From assembly GCA_934504065.1 (NCBI GenBank), contig CAKSVQ010000001.1, positions 35,347-99,346 on the forward strand: a stretch of 64,000 nucleotides of DNA, in the 5' to 3' direction. The notes under the pieces were generated by a model that saw only the letters and a list, made by a program, of their open reading frames with translations, did no database searches and had not been told where the DNA came from. This DNA comes from an uncultured Dysosmobacter sp. (GTDB lineage Bacteria > Bacillota > Clostridia > Oscillospirales > Oscillospiraceae). Position numbers and translations under genes: made by a program. Position 1 is the first letter of the stretch; the number at the start of each line of letters is the position of its first letter. Shown here in pieces: positions 1-8,439 of the stretch.

Positions 1-76
1 GGCCGCAGCCGTCCCGCCTGCGGGCTGGTTTTTCCGAAAAGTGGGCAAAATAACCCTAAAACCCGCCGGGGAATCA

Positions 77-105
77 TTGCATTTTCCCGCCGCCTCTGCT
101 AAAAT
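77..105 (+). promoter_or_regulatory. Promoter for the sms Fe-S operon
   Basis: TTGCAT at 77-82 and TAAAAT at 100-105 are separated by 17 bases. The box pair sits 40 bases before the first start codon of the operon, and a strong AAAGGAGG-type ribosome binding site follows. The preceding bases 1-76 show no gene. Confidence 0.6.
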
Positions 106-146
106 AGACAGGCTATGAACTTTTTCCCCTAAAGGAGGTTCCCATT

Positions 147-887
147 ATGCTGGAATTGCAGCACATCAGCTACGCCGTGGAGGAAGACGGCGGGCAGCTT
201 GGCATTTTGAACGATATTTCCCTCACCATCGGCGACCATCGGCTGGTGGTCTTTACCGGGCCCAACGGCGGCGGGAAGACCACGCTGGCCAAGGTCATTA
301 TGGGCCTTGTGAAGCCCACTGCGGGCCGCATCCTCTGGAACGGACAGGATATTACCGACCTCGGCATCACCGAGCGGGCGCGGCTGGGCGTGAGCTACGG
401 GTTCCAGCAGCCCCCCCGCTTCAAGGGGCTGACCGTCCGCGACCTTTTGACGTTGGCCTCCGGCGACAAGCAGCTCTCCAAGGACAAGTGCTGCCAGTAC
501 CTCACCCGGGTGGGCCTGTGCGCCAACGATTATCTGGACCGGGAGGTGGACGTGTCCCTCTCCGGCGGCGAGGTCAAGCGCATTGAGATCGCCACCATTT
601 TGGCAAGAAACAGCCAGCTGATGATCTTCGACGAGCCGGAGGCCGGGATCGACCTGTGGTCCTTCGCCCGGCTGACCGAGACCTTTGAGCAGATCCACGC
701 CGCCGGAAGCGCCACCATGATCATCATTTCCCATCAGGAGCGCATCATCTCCCTTGCGGACGAGGTTATTGTGGTGGGCGACGGCACCATCCGCCACCGG
801 GGCACGGCGCAGGACATCCTGCCGAAAATTCTGGCGGACACACTGGGCACCTGCCCGGTACTGACGAAAGAGGTGAAGGCACAATGA
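147..887 (+). CDS. smsC: SufC/SmsC-type ABC ATPase for Fe-S cluster assembly
   Basis: A cytoplasmic ABC-family ATPase of 246 residues that would power Fe-S cluster assembly on its SufB/D-like partner. Walker A GPNGGGKTT lies near residue 37, the signature LSGGE near 137 and Walker B LMIFDEPEAG near 157-166. The Glu-Ala-Gly after Walker B and the lack of any membrane segment are typical of SufC rather than of transporter ATPases. The start is set by an AAAGGAGG site about 9 bases upstream. The stop codon overlaps the start of the next gene, so the two are translationally coupled. There is no adjacent sufS, sufU or sufD, which fits the two-component SMS (SmsCB) arrangement. Confidence 0.88.
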   Translation: MLELQHISYAVEEDGGQLGILNDISLTIGDHRLVVFTGPNGGGKTTLAKVIMGLVKPTAGRILWNGQDITDLGITERARLGVSYGFQQPPRFKGLTVRDLLTLASGDKQLSKDKCCQYLTRVGLCANDYLDREVDVSLSGGEVKRIEIATILARNSQLMIFDEPEAGIDLWSFARLTETFEQIHAAGSATMIIISHQERIISLADEVIVVGDGTIRHRGTAQDILPKILADTLGTCPVLTKEVKAQ

Positions 888-1810
888 TGGAAAACGAGAT
901 CGACCGCGAGCTGCTGGAAAAGATCGCGGATATGCTGGGCAAGCCCGTGGGGGCCTTCAACATCCGCAAGGACAGCGGCTGCGACGGCCGCCAGAGCACC
1001 GAGCACATCCAGATCACCGGAAAGACCGACGGCAAGTCCGGCATCGACATCCGCGTGAAGGACGGCACCGTGGGCGAAAGCTGCCACATCCCCGTCATCA
1101 TTACCAAGCCCGGCATCGAAGAGATGGTCTATAACGATTTTTACATCGGGGAGAACTGCGATGTGCACATCGTTGCAGGCTGCGGCATCCACAACTGCGG
1201 CAATGAGACCAGCCGCCACGACGGCGTGCATACCTTTTATGTGGGAAAACACTCCCATGTGAAATACACGGAAAAGCACTACGGCGAGGGCGACGGCAAG
1301 GGCGGCCGCATCATGAATCCCCAGACCATCGTGTATCTGGAGGAGGGGGCCTCTATCCAGATGGAGACCACCCAGATCCGGGGCATCGACTCCACCAAGC
1401 GGGACACGAAGATCGTCTGCGGCAAGGACGCCGAGGCCGTCATCACCGAGCGGCTGCTGACCCACGGCGATCAGGTGGCCGAAAGCGACATGGAGATCGT
1501 GCTGAACGGCGAGGGCTCCCGGGGGCGGGTGATCTCCCGCTCCGTGGCGCAGGACCAGTCCAGTCAGGTGTTTTATCCCCGGATGGTGGGCAACGCCCAG
1601 TGCTTCGGCCATGTGCAGTGCGACTCCATCATCATGGGCTCGGCCAAGATCAAATCCATTCCCGCCATCACCGCCAACTGCACGGAGGCCCAGCTTGTGC
1701 ATGAGGCCGCTATCGGCAAGATCGCGGGCGACCAGCTTTTGAAGCTGGAAACGCTGGGGCTGACGGAGGAAGAGGCCGAGGAGTGCATCCTCAAGGGCTT
1801 CCTTGCCTGA
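884..1810 (+). CDS. smsB: SufB/SufD-like scaffold protein (SmsB)
   Basis: A 308-residue SufB/SufD-family protein, shorter than E. coli SufB or SufD. The beta-helix core is recognisable, with CDVHIVAGCGIHNCG in the first half, and the family C-terminal block with NAQCFGHVQCDSIIMG and LVHEAAIGKI near residues 240-280. Two start codons stand in tandem (884 and 887); either overlaps the stop of smsC. With SmsC it would form the SmsC2B2-type scaffold for building and transferring Fe-S clusters in the cytosol. Several conserved Cys and His residues in the C-terminal block could be cluster ligands. Assignment to SMS rather than SUF rests on length and two-gene context. Confidence 0.85.
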   Translation: MMENEIDRELLEKIADMLGKPVGAFNIRKDSGCDGRQSTEHIQITGKTDGKSGIDIRVKDGTVGESCHIPVIITKPGIEEMVYNDFYIGENCDVHIVAGCGIHNCGNETSRHDGVHTFYVGKHSHVKYTEKHYGEGDGKGGRIMNPQTIVYLEEGASIQMETTQIRGIDSTKRDTKIVCGKDAEAVITERLLTHGDQVAESDMEIVLNGEGSRGRVISRSVAQDQSSQVFYPRMVGNAQCFGHVQCDSIIMGSAKIKSIPAITANCTEAQLVHEAAIGKIAGDQLLKLETLGLTEEEAEECILKGFLA

Positions 1811-1813
1811 CGC

Positions 1814-1842
1814 TTGCACAATGCCGCAGGGGAGGGTATAAT
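1814..1842 (+). promoter_or_regulatory. Promoter upstream of the beta-helix protein at 1912
   Basis: TTGCAC at 1814-1819 and TATAAT at 1837-1842 are separated by 17 bases. The promoter lies directly after the smsB stop codon, indicating that the next genes form a separate transcription unit. Confidence 0.65.
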
Positions 1843-1911
1843 ACCCCCTGAAAACGCGGCGCTTCCCAAGGCGGAGTGTTTCCGCGATCTACAAAACCGG
1901 GAGTGTTGTTT

Positions 1912-2574
1912 ATGGAACTGCAAACTGCTGCCCTGCTGGACCTGACCCACACGCTGGCAGGGGATTATCTTGCCCAATTCACTTATCCGTGGCAGGCGCT
2001 GGACGGCATCAAGGACTTCATTTTGGCCCTTGGCCCCACGCTGCCCAAAGAAGAATATGACGAGACCGCCCCCCATGTCTGGGTGCACAAAACGGCCAAG
2101 GTCTTCCCCTCGGCCTCTCTGGGCGCGCCCTGCATCATCGGGCCGGAGACGGAGGTGCGCCACTGCGCTTTCATCCGCGGCAGCGCACTGGTGGGCGCGC
2201 ACTGCGTGGTGGGCAATTCGGTGGAACTGAAAAACGTGATTTTGTTCGACAATGTGCAGACCCCCCACTATAACTATGTGGGCGATTCCATTCTGGGCTA
2301 CAAGAGCCACATGGGCGCGGGGTCCATCACCTCCAACGTCAAGTCTGACAAAACGCTGGTGGTGGTGCGCAGCGGAGACGAGCGGCTGGAGACCGGGCGC
2401 AAGAAGTTCGGCGCCATTTTGGGCGACCATGTGGAGGTGGGGTGCAACAGCGTGCTCAACCCCGGCACGGTCATTGGCCGGGGCACCAGCGTGTATCCCA
2501 CGTCCTCTGTCCGGGGCGCGATCCCGGCGGAGAGCATCTTCAAGGCGCAGGACGATATTGTCAGGCGGAAGTGA
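1912..2574 (+). CDS. Left-handed beta-helix (hexapeptide) protein, nucleotidyl/acyltransferase-like
   Basis: A 220-residue protein built mainly of hexapeptide repeats (for example GAPCIIGPETEVRHCAFI and NPGTVIGRGTSVYPTSSV), the fold of the C-terminal half of GlmU and of sugar acyltransferases. An N-terminal helical stretch of about 60 residues precedes the helix. It lacks the pyrophosphorylase domain of full GlmU, so an acyltransferase or sugar-nucleotide accessory role is more likely than UDP-GlcNAc synthesis. The ATG at 1912 is chosen because GGGAG lies 7 bases upstream. An in-frame GTG at 1876 has its purine run touching the codon. Substrate unknown. Confidence 0.7.
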   Translation: MELQTAALLDLTHTLAGDYLAQFTYPWQALDGIKDFILALGPTLPKEEYDETAPHVWVHKTAKVFPSASLGAPCIIGPETEVRHCAFIRGSALVGAHCVVGNSVELKNVILFDNVQTPHYNYVGDSILGYKSHMGAGSITSNVKSDKTLVVVRSGDERLETGRKKFGAILGDHVEVGCNSVLNPGTVIGRGTSVYPTSSVRGAIPAESIFKAQDDIVRRK

Positions 2575-2578
2575 AGAA

Positions 2579-3178
2579 ATGACCGAGTGGGAAAAGCTGC
2601 AAAGCGGGCAGGTCTATAACGATTTTGACGAGGACCTGTTCCAGCGGCGGATCGCGGCGAAAAAGCTGTTCCGGGCCTATAACCGCACAGAGGATGAAGA
2701 GACGGCGCTCCGCCGTGACCTACTGGAGCGGCTGCTTGGCCGGGTGGGAAAAAACGTCTGGATCGAGCCGGACTTTCGCTGCGAGTTCGGGAAAAATATC
2801 GTGATCGGGGATGATGTGTACATCAACTTCGGCGCGGTGATCCTGGACTGCGCGGAGGTCTCCATCGGCGCGAACACCCTGATCGGGCCGAACCTTGGCA
2901 TCTATCCGGTGAACCACGCCTTAGACCCGGAGGAGCGGGCCCACGGCGGATGCGTCAGCGCTCCGGTCCATATCGGAAAGGATGTCTGGTTGGGCGGCGA
3001 TGTAAAGATTCTGGCAGGCGTGTCCATCGGCGACGGGGCGGTGATCGGCACGGGCAGCGTGGTGACGAAAAGCATCCCCGCCCGCGTGGTCGCGGTGGGC
3101 AACCCGTGCCGGGTGCTGCGGCCCATCACGGAAGAGGACAGGCTGGGCTATTTCCGGCGGCGGAAACCGAATGTCTGA
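2579..3178 (+). CDS. Maltose/galactoside O-acetyltransferase family protein
   Basis: A 199-residue member of the LacA/Maa/NodL acetyltransferase family, which moves acetyl from acetyl-CoA to a sugar hydroxyl. The N-terminal Maa domain (residues 1-60, with the E-x4-G-x3-N pattern of the family) is followed by hexapeptide repeats. The catalytic His lies in YPVNHALDP near residue 110, and the C-terminal GTGSVVTKSIPARVVAVGNP block is characteristic. It starts 5 bases after the previous stop, so the two beta-helix genes are one operon. The acceptor sugar cannot be told from sequence. Confidence 0.85.
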   Translation: MTEWEKLQSGQVYNDFDEDLFQRRIAAKKLFRAYNRTEDEETALRRDLLERLLGRVGKNVWIEPDFRCEFGKNIVIGDDVYINFGAVILDCAEVSIGANTLIGPNLGIYPVNHALDPEERAHGGCVSAPVHIGKDVWLGGDVKILAGVSIGDGAVIGTGSVVTKSIPARVVAVGNPCRVLRPITEEDRLGYFRRRKPNV

Positions 3179-3190
3179 TCCAATCAACAG

Positions 3191-3236
3191 AAAAGCTCCG
3201 GCATCTGTCCCAAACGGGCAGATGCCGGAGCTTTTT
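3191..3236. terminator. Bidirectional intrinsic terminator
   Basis: A perfect stem (AAAAGCTCCGGCATCTG pairing with CAGATGCCGGAGCTTTTT) with A-run and T-run on either side lies between the convergent acetyltransferase and uracil-DNA glycosylase genes, and can serve both strands. Confidence 0.85.
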
Positions 3237-3243
3237 GTGTATT

Positions 3244-3816
3244 TTACGCGATGGTGCCGGGGCAGAGCTCCCGAATTTTGGCCTGAATGGACTTCAGGTC
3301 CTCGAAGGTCTCGGGCCGCTTGCTGTCGTCCCGCAGCAGCGCGGCGGGGTGATAGATGGCGGTCATCTGCACACCGTTCCGGGTGAACCACTGGCCATGC
3401 TCGCTGGTGATCTTGAAATCCTCTTTGATGATGACCTTGGCGGCGATGCGGCCCAGACACACGATCAGCTTTGGCCGCAGCAGCGCCGCCTGCCGCCGGA
3501 GATAGCCGATGCAGGCGTCCTGCTCCACGTTCAGGGGGTCGCGATTTTGGGGCGGGCGGCATTTGACCACATTGGCGATATAAACCTTGGTGCGGTCAAG
3601 GCCGATGATCTCCAGCATATCGTCCAGCAGCTGGCCGCCCCGGCCCACAAAGGGGATGCCCTGCTCGTCCTCGTGCTGGCCGGGGCCTTCGCCGATGAGC
3701 ATGATCTCCGCCGTCTCCGACCCGTCGCCAAAGACCACGTTGGTCCGCTTTTCCGCCAGTGCGCAGTTCTGGCAGTGCAGGCACTCCTGCCGCAGGGTCT
3801 CCCAGCTGTCTTCCAT
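3244..3816 (-). CDS. Uracil-DNA glycosylase, family 4
   Basis: A 190-residue Fe-S uracil-DNA glycosylase of the UDGa/family 4 type that removes uracil from DNA at the start of base excision repair. The N-terminal CLHCQNC supplies two of the four cluster cysteines. Motif 1 is GEGPGQHEDEQG near residue 42, the middle contains NVVKCRPPQNRDP, and motif 2 is YHPAALLR near the end. The ATG at 3816 is preceded by AGGAGGAATTTCC, and a longer in-frame extension upstream has no family similarity and was dropped. Monocistronic. Confidence 0.9.
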   Translation of the reverse strand: MEDSWETLRQECLHCQNCALAEKRTNVVFGDGSETAEIMLIGEGPGQHEDEQGIPFVGRGGQLLDDMLEIIGLDRTKVYIANVVKCRPPQNRDPLNVEQDACIGYLRRQAALLRPKLIVCLGRIAAKVIIKEDFKITSEHGQWFTRNGVQMTAIYHPAALLRDDSKRPETFEDLKSIQAKIRELCPGTIA

Positions 3817-3926
3817 GGAAATTCCTCCTGTTTCACGATAAATCTGCCAGCGCCGCGCCGGAATACCCCGCCGCCTTTCGGACACACTGAAAAAAGTGAA
3901 AAATCTTGAAAAGAGGGGGGGAGCGT

Positions 3927-4442
3927 ATGGCCCGCTGGCTCTGGATATTCTGGTTTTACAGCTTCGCTGGCTATTGCCTTGAAAAGCTGTTCGCGGCGGC
4001 GACCTGCGCCCCGAACCAGACGAGAAAGTGCTTTCTCGTTCTGCCGCTGTGCCCGGTATACGGCCTTGGCATGGCGGCGGTGCTGGCGCTGCCCGTGCGC
4101 GGCGCCGTGTGGACGGCGCTGTGGGGCGGCGCGGCGGCCACGGCGGTGGAATACGGCTATCACTGGGCCTGCGAGAGACTGCTGGGCGTTGCTTTCTGGG
4201 ATTACCGCCGCATTCCCGGCAATCTCCATGGCCGGGTCTGCCTTCCGTTTTCCGCCGCCTGGGGTGTGCTGGCATCGCTTGCCGTCTTCACGGTGCAGCC
4301 GTGGGTAGAGAGATTGCAGGTGCCGTGGCAGGTGACGTATGCCCTTTTGCTGGCGTTCACCGCCGACGCAGTATGCACCGTCTACTTCCTGCGGGCCACC
4401 CATGACCCGACCGCGCTGGGCTGGGGGATTCACACCACCTGA
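3927..4442 (+). CDS. CmpB-type putative ABC transporter permease (membrane protein)
   Basis: A hydrophobic protein of 171 residues with about five predicted membrane helices. The opening (WFYSFAGYCLEKLF), the middle PLCPVYGLG and the block WDYRRIPGNLHGRVCLPF match the family annotated as putative ABC-transporter permease CmpB (PF06541), whose function is not established. An AGAGGGGGGAG site precedes the ATG at 3927; a TTG at 3906 would lack one. The last 13 bases overlap the end of the opposite-strand methyltransferase gene, leaving no room for a terminator between them. Confidence 0.75.
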   Translation: MARWLWIFWFYSFAGYCLEKLFAAATCAPNQTRKCFLVLPLCPVYGLGMAAVLALPVRGAVWTALWGGAAATAVEYGYHWACERLLGVAFWDYRRIPGNLHGRVCLPFSAAWGVLASLAVFTVQPWVERLQVPWQVTYALLLAFTADAVCTVYFLRATHDPTALGWGIHTT

Positions 4443-5659
4443 AAAAGATAGAATTTCAGATAACTCGTCTCGTCCACGCCCCAGAGAATGGGGTGGTCGC
4501 AGCTTTGCTGCCGGGCCTCGATCTGCCGCAGCTGCACCCCGGCGTCCTTGGCGGCGTCATGCAGCATGGCGACGAATTTTTCCTCCGTTGCGAAGTGGGA
4601 GCAGGAGCAGGTGGCCAGATACCCGCCCCGGGGCAGCAGGCGCATGGCGCGGTAGTTGATCTCCTTATACCCGCTGATGGCGTTGGCCACGGTTTTGCGG
4701 CTTTTGGTAAAGGCCGGGGGGTCGAGGATGATAAAGTCGTATTTCGCGGGCTCCTTTTCCAGCGCCGGAAGCAGGTCGAACACGTTGGCGGCCACGCAGT
4801 CCATGCGGTCAGATACGCCGTTGCGCGCCGCATTGGCCCGGGCCATTTCCACGGCGGATTCCGACACGTCCACCGCCGTCACGTGTTTGGCACCGCCCAT
4901 GGCGGCGTTGAGGGCAAAGGAGCCGGTGTGGGTGAAGCAGTCCAGCACGGTCTTGCCCCGGGCAAGGCGGCCCACCGCCCGGCGGTTGTATTTCTGGTCC
5001 AGAAAGAAGCCGGTCTTCTGGCCGTTTTCCACATCCACCAGATAGCGGATGCCGTTCTCCACGATCTCCACCACCGGGCTTTCCGGCACGGTCTCGCCGG
5101 GCAGGGGGAACCACCCCTTGTACTGGGTCAGGCCCTCCTTTTCCCGCAGGGCCACGTCGTTGCGCTCGTACACGCCGCGGATGGGCTGGCCGTCCTGACG
5201 CAGAATGTCTGCCAGCGCGGGCAGCAGCATGGCCTTGATGCCCTCCATCCCCACGGAGAGCACCTGCACGCTGAGCAGGTCGTGGAACTTGTCCACTGTC
5301 AGGCCGGGGAAGGCGTCCGCCTCGCCGAAGATCACGCGGCAGCAATCCAGATCGGCCTCGTCCATCACGCTCTTGCGGTAGTCCCACGCCCACTGGAGCT
5401 TGCGGCACCAGAAGGCTTCGTCAAAGCGGTCGTTGGCGTTGCGGGAGATCAGCCGCACCCGAATTTTGGATTGCTGGGAAAGGAATCCTGTGCCAAGATA
5501 ACGGCCTTTTTTGCTTACTATATCCACCAATTTCCCGTTTTCCGGCGTTCCCTCCACAGAGAGCACCTCGGCGTCATAGACCCACGGGTGCCCCCGGAGA
5601 ATGGCGGCCTCCGCCTTGGGCGTGACGGTAAAACGGGGATAGGGACGGTCGGTTTTCAT
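4430..5659 (-). CDS. RlmI-like class I SAM-dependent rRNA (cytosine-C5) methyltransferase
   Basis: A 409-residue protein with an N-terminal PUA-like domain (residues 1-80) and a Rossmann methyltransferase domain. The SAM site reads VLDCFTHTGSFALNAA near residue 225 and acidic VTAVDVSESAVEMARAN follows. The motif IV IILDPPAF near 305 and motif VI ATCSCSHF near 350 are those of the RlmI/YwbD family, which methylates C5 of a cytosine in 23S rRNA (C1962 in E. coli). The start at 5659 has a GGAGGAACTGCG leader. The exact target in this organism is inferred from the family. Confidence 0.87.
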   Translation of the reverse strand: MKTDRPYPRFTVTPKAEAAILRGHPWVYDAEVLSVEGTPENGKLVDIVSKKGRYLGTGFLSQQSKIRVRLISRNANDRFDEAFWCRKLQWAWDYRKSVMDEADLDCCRVIFGEADAFPGLTVDKFHDLLSVQVLSVGMEGIKAMLLPALADILRQDGQPIRGVYERNDVALREKEGLTQYKGWFPLPGETVPESPVVEIVENGIRYLVDVENGQKTGFFLDQKYNRRAVGRLARGKTVLDCFTHTGSFALNAAMGGAKHVTAVDVSESAVEMARANAARNGVSDRMDCVAANVFDLLPALEKEPAKYDFIILDPPAFTKSRKTVANAISGYKEINYRAMRLLPRGGYLATCSCSHFATEEKFVAMLHDAAKDAGVQLRQIEARQQSCDHPILWGVDETSYLKFYLFQVV

Positions 5660-5753
5660 CGCAGTTCCTCCTGCTGTGTAAAAGATGATAGGTGTATTGT
5701 AGCACATTTTTTTCCGCCGCGCCATAGAATCCACTAAAGAAGGAGGGATTCTC

Positions 5754-6494
5754 ATGCCAATCATTTATCTCAGTCCGTCCACGCAGGAGTGGAACGCCTA
5801 CGTCACCGGAAGCGGCTCGGAGGAGTACCAGATGAATCTGATCGCGGATGCGCTGGTGCCGTACCTTGTGTCCAACGGCATCCGCTATACCCGCAACACC
5901 CCGGAGATGACTGCCGCCACCTCCATTGCGCAGGCCAATCAGGGCTATTACGATTTTTATCTGGCGCTGCACTCCAACGCCGCGCCGGAGGGGCGCTATG
6001 GGCAGGAGCGGGGCATCCTCGCCTTTTATTATCCCGGCAGCGCCGAGGGCCAGCGGGGTGCGGAGCTGATCGCCGAGGAGCTGCGGAAGATCTATCCCCT
6101 GCCGGATAAGGTCGCCACCCGCTCCACCACCGCGCTGGGGGAGGTGCGCCGCTCCCGGGCCCCGGCGGTGCTGGTGGAGATCGGGTATCACGACAACTAT
6201 GCCGACGCCGTGTGGGTGGAGGGGCACACGGATGACATCGCCCAGCAGCTGGCCCGTGCCCTGACCCGCCTGTTTGGCCTGCCGTTTATTTATCCCATGG
6301 ACCCGGTGGGCGGCACGGTGACGGTCAGTTACGGCACGCTGAATCTCCGCAGCCGCCCCTCTTCCGACGCACAGGTGCTGGCCAACCTGCCCAACGGCGC
6401 GGCCGTCACCGTCTACGGCGAGTGGCAGGGGTGGTATGTGGTACATTATGGAGATCAGGTCGGGTACGCCGCTGCGGCGTACATCGACACATGA
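5754..6494 (+). CDS. N-acetylmuramoyl-L-alanine amidase-like protein with SH3b domain
   Basis: A 246-residue protein with an Amidase_3-like domain (1-180) and a C-terminal bacterial SH3 domain (TLNLRSRPSSDAQVL near residue 195). The LHSNAAP motif and the catalytic-Glu motif VEIGYHDN are present. The usual first motif DPGHGG, which supplies a zinc His, is replaced by YLSPSTQEWN, and the second ligand would be Glu in SEEYQMN. There is no signal peptide, so it may act inside the cell or spore compartment, or be released with phage or on lysis. AAGGAGGGATTCTC precedes the ATG. Whether it hydrolyses the glycan-peptide bond with one altered ligand is uncertain. Confidence 0.75.
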   Translation: MPIIYLSPSTQEWNAYVTGSGSEEYQMNLIADALVPYLVSNGIRYTRNTPEMTAATSIAQANQGYYDFYLALHSNAAPEGRYGQERGILAFYYPGSAEGQRGAELIAEELRKIYPLPDKVATRSTTALGEVRRSRAPAVLVEIGYHDNYADAVWVEGHTDDIAQQLARALTRLFGLPFIYPMDPVGGTVTVSYGTLNLRSRPSSDAQVLANLPNGAAVTVYGEWQGWYVVHYGDQVGYAAAAYIDT

Positions 6495-6572
6495 CCCGCG
6501 AGCCGCCGGGTGCAGCCCGGAGCGCCGCTTGCGGCGCGGGGCAGAGAATTTCAACTTTCAGGAAATGAAGGC

Positions 6573-6601
6573 TTGACACTGGCCCTGCAAACGATTAAAC
6601 T
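6573..6601 (+). promoter_or_regulatory. Promoter of rny
   Basis: TTGACA at 6573-6578 and TAAACT at 6596-6601 are separated by 17 bases. The predicted transcript has an untranslated leader of about 155 bases before the GTG of rny. Confidence 0.75.
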
Positions 6602-6672
6602 AAAAACGGATGATTATCGGCAGGCGTAGGGGCGTCTGTCGGTCGTTTTCTGATGTGAAGAACAAGCGAAAG

Positions 6673-6724
6673 CCGGTGACTTTTCACCGGGAACACATAC
6701 TGGCAGCCCTATGGGCCGGGCCAG
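6673..6724 (+). promoter_or_regulatory. Two hairpins in the rny 5' leader
   Basis: CCGGTGA pairs with TCACCGG at 6673-6690 around a 4-base loop, and CTGG..GCCC pairs with GGGC..CCAG at 6700-6724. Neither is followed by a U-run, so they are not terminators. They could stabilise the leader or be sites of autoregulation, which is inference. Confidence 0.4.
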
Positions 6725-6760
6725 TAACACGATACCGAAAGACAGGAGGAAGCAAGCACC

Positions 6761-8308
6761 GTGACAACGATCGTCATTATGACCCTGGTGGGGTTGGTGA
6801 TCGGCGGCGCCGTGGGCTTCCCTCTCGGTATTCGCTACCGGAAGACTGTTTCCGAGAAGGAGATCTCCAGCGCTGAAGAAGAGGGAACGCGCATTATCAA
6901 CGAGGCCATTAAGAGCGCCGAAGCGAAAAAGCGCGAGGCCCTGCTGGAAGCAAAAGAAGAGATTTTGAAAAACCGCAGCGAGTATGAGAAGGAAGTAAAA
7001 GAGCGCAGAGCCGACCTGCAGCGGCAGGAAAACCGCTTGCAGCAAAAAGAAGAGAACATGGACCGGAAGCTGGATGCCATTGAGAAGCGGGAGGAATCCC
7101 TGAATCAAAAGCACGCGGCTGCCGACAAGGAAAATGAAGAGATCAAGGTCATCAAGCGCAGCCAGACCGAAATGCTGGAGCGCATCTCCGGCTTCACCGC
7201 CGAGGAGGCAAAGCAGTATCTGATCGATCAGGTGGAGTCCGAGGTGACCCACGAGACCGCCCTCAAGATCAAAGAGGTCGAGTCCCGGATGAAAGAGGAG
7301 TGCGAGACCCGGGCGCGGGAGGTGGTGGCGCAGGCCATCCAGCGCTGCGCCGCCGATTCCGTGGCCGAAATGACCGTCAGTGTGGTTCCCCTGCCCAATG
7401 ACGAGATGAAGGGCCGCATCATTGGCCGCGAGGGCCGCAACATCCGCACCATCGAGACGCTGACGGGCGTGGACCTCATTATCGACGACACGCCGGAGGC
7501 CATCACCGTTTCCTGCTTTGAGCCCGTCCGCCGGGAGATCGCCCGGCTGGCGCTGGAAAAGCTCATCGCCGATGGCCGCATCCATCCCACCCACATTGAG
7601 GAAATGGTGGAAAAGGCCCGCCGCGAGGTGGAGGCCACCATCAAGGCCGAGGGCGAGCGGGTGGTCTTTGAGTGCGGCGTGCGCAATCTCCACCCGGAGC
7701 TGGTGAAGATGCTGGGCCGCCTGCATTACCGCACCAGCTATGGCCAGAACGTGCTGCAGCACTCCGTGGAGGTTTCCCACATCGCGGGCATGATGGCCGC
7801 CGAGCTGGGAGCCGACGTGCAGACCGCCAAGCGCGCGGGCCTGCTCCACGATCTGGGCAAGGCCGTGGACCATGAGATGGAGGGCACCCATGTGGCCCTG
7901 GGCGTGGAATTTGCCCGCAAGTACAAGGAGCGGGAGGACATCATCCACGCCATCGAGGCCCACCACAACGATGTGGAGCCCCGCACCATTATCGCCTGTC
8001 TGGTGCAGGCGGCGGACGCCATCTCCGCGGCCCGTCCCGGCGCGCGGCGCGAGAATCTGGAAAATTACATCAAACGTCTGGAGCAGCTGGAGACCATTAC
8101 CGGCTCCTATCCCGGCGTGGATAAGGCGTATGCCATTCAGGCGGGCCGCGAGGTGCGTGTGATGGTGAAGCCCGAGCAGGTCAGCGAGGATGAGATGGTC
8201 ATTCTGGCCCGCAACCTTGCCAAGAAGATCGAGGAAGAAATGGAATACCCCGGTCAGATCAAGGTCCACGTTCTGCGGGAGACCAAGGTCATCGAATACG
8301 CAAAGTAA
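6761..8308 (+). CDS. rny: Ribonuclease Y
   Basis: A membrane-anchored endoribonuclease of 515 residues that initiates mRNA decay. It has an N-terminal transmembrane helix ([20 protein letters not shown]), a long Lys/Glu-rich coiled coil to about residue 190, a KH domain with the [15 protein letters not shown] motif near 222, and an HD domain with [12 protein letters not shown] near 358. The C-terminal block to VIEYAK is family-typical and the length matches RNase Y of Bacillus. Translation starts at GTG with AGGAGGAAGCAAGCACC upstream. It is monocistronic between its own promoter and a terminator. Confidence 0.96.
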   Translation: MTTIVIMTLVGLVIGGAVGFPLGIRYRKTVSEKEISSAEEEGTRIINEAIKSAEAKKREALLEAKEEILKNRSEYEKEVKERRADLQRQENRLQQKEENMDRKLDAIEKREESLNQKHAAADKENEEIKVIKRSQTEMLERISGFTAEEAKQYLIDQVESEVTHETALKIKEVESRMKEECETRAREVVAQAIQRCAADSVAEMTVSVVPLPNDEMKGRIIGREGRNIRTIETLTGVDLIIDDTPEAITVSCFEPVRREIARLALEKLIADGRIHPTHIEEMVEKARREVEATIKAEGERVVFECGVRNLHPELVKMLGRLHYRTSYGQNVLQHSVEVSHIAGMMAAELGADVQTAKRAGLLHDLGKAVDHEMEGTHVALGVEFARKYKEREDIIHAIEAHHNDVEPRTIIACLVQAADAISAARPGARRENLENYIKRLEQLETITGSYPGVDKAYAIQAGREVRVMVKPEQVSEDEMVILARNLAKKIEEEMEYPGQIKVHVLRETKVIEYAK

Positions 8309-8318
8309 TATCAGATGC

Positions 8319-8357
8319 AAAAACTCCCTTGTGGAATCACCACAGGGGAGTTTTTTT
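8319..8357 (+). terminator. rny terminator
   Basis: AAAACTCCC and a TGTGG segment pair with CCACA and GGGGAGTTTT, ending in a run of seven T. It lies 11 bases after the rny stop codon. Confidence 0.88.
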
Positions 8358-8360
8358 ACT

Positions 8361-8400
8361 TTCCCGTCTCCGGACGCGAAGCTTTGCGGGACTTTTTTGG
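8361..8400. repeat. Tail-only copy of the structured intergenic repeat
   Basis: CGTC-TCCG-GACG hairpin followed by GCGAAGCTTTGCGGGACTTTTTT closely resembles the end of the full repeat at 42237-42276 (same TCCG loop, then GCGAAACTCTGCGAGGCTTTTT). It lies between the rny terminator and the end of recG. Confidence 0.5.
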
Positions 8401-8439
8401 AAAAAGGCCATTTTTCGGTCGGCGATCCAGCCGCTCGCG

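Noticed and set aside
4493-5737. A 414-codon plus-strand frame opposite the RlmI-like gene
   Set aside because: His/Gly/Arg-rich shadow without family similarity; the opposite strand has clear SAM-methyltransferase motifs.
6614-8320. A 568-codon minus-strand frame opposite rny
   Set aside because: Leu/Asp/His-rich antisense shadow of RNase Y with no start signal.
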